NCBI GenBank assembly: GCA_913057765.1
Contig: CAJXPH010000163.1
Coordinates: 1-6,312 of the forward strand
DNA from: an uncultured Campylobacteraceae bacterium
Lineage (GTDB): Bacteria; Campylobacterota; Campylobacteria; Campylobacterales; Arcobacteraceae
Reading direction: 5' to 3'
Length of the DNA: 6,312 nucleotides
In this document: positions 6,282 through 6,312 of the stretch, one piece after another
Layout of the letters: every line of letters begins with the position of its first letter
How positions within the stretch are numbered: position 1 is the first letter of the stretch
The notes under the pieces: generated by a model
What the model saw: only the letters and a program-made list of their open reading frames with translations
Database searches by the model: none
Told to the model about the DNA's origin: nothing
Made by a program: the position numbers and the translations under genes

Positions 6282-6312
6282 CTGTCTCTTATACACATCT
6301 GACGCTGCCGAC
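6282..6312 (-). other. Synthetic Nextera Read 1 adapter, reverse complement (contamination)
   Basis: CTGTCTCTTATACACATCT at 6282-6300 is the reverse complement of the 19-bp Tn5 mosaic end, and GACGCTGCCGAC at 6301-6312 is the first 12 bases of the reversed 14-nt Read 1 tag. It is the same adapter as on the left, inverted (31 bp identical with positions 12-42). Genomic sequence ends at about 6281. Confidence 0.98.

Noticed and set aside
12..6312. 31-bp perfect terminal inverted repeats (12-42 and 6282-6312) bounding 6.2 kb, which look like a transposon with Tn5 ends.
   Set aside because: The repeats are the synthetic Nextera mosaic end plus Read 1 tag. No transposase gene is inside, and the content is conserved housekeeping genes.
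1..6312. CRISPR arrays, tRNA or rRNA genes, attachment sites and riboswitches.
   Set aside because: No spaced direct repeats, no tRNA-like cloverleaf and no long gene-free stretch was seen; the longest genomic gap is 101 bp.

Overview
The window is an assembled contig bounded at both ends by synthetic Illumina Nextera adapter. The genomic part is about positions 43-6281. It is AT-rich, compact and mostly one strand. The gene order rplU-rpmA-obg-proB-fmt, a ProB lacking the C-terminal PUA domain, and a GAF histidine kinase with an HQWRQPL phosphorylation motif together point to Campylobacterota, probably an Arcobacter-like member (Arcobacteraceae). That placement is inferred from family knowledge, not from a database search.

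Layout, right to left in the direction of transcription (minus strand): ridA (6262-5879, complete, start codon 20 bp inside the adapter); a 101-bp gap holding a possible promoter and a small palindrome; rplU (L21) and rpmA (L27), 10 bp apart; a 74-bp gap with a strong intrinsic terminator-type hairpin; obg (GTG start), overlapping proB by 4 bp (ATGA); fmt, 9 bp after proB; then a soluble GAF-domain sensor histidine kinase with its own possible extended -10 promoter. On the plus strand, a 5'-truncated AEC-family transporter enters from the left adapter and converges on the kinase, overlapping its 3' end by 16 bp.

The core block serves ribosome production and translation: L21 and L27 are parts of the large subunit, Obg is a GTPase of 50S maturation, and Fmt formylates initiator tRNA. 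ProB commits glutamate to proline synthesis. RidA removes reactive enamine/imine intermediates. The kinase is the only obvious signalling gene, and no response regulator lies in the window.

I see no previously undescribed system. The most useful points are the adapter contamination (it creates a false protein start and a false pair of terminal inverted repeats), the hairpin that should set obg-proB-fmt expression below that of the ribosomal proteins, and the unusual GTPase-domain details of Obg.
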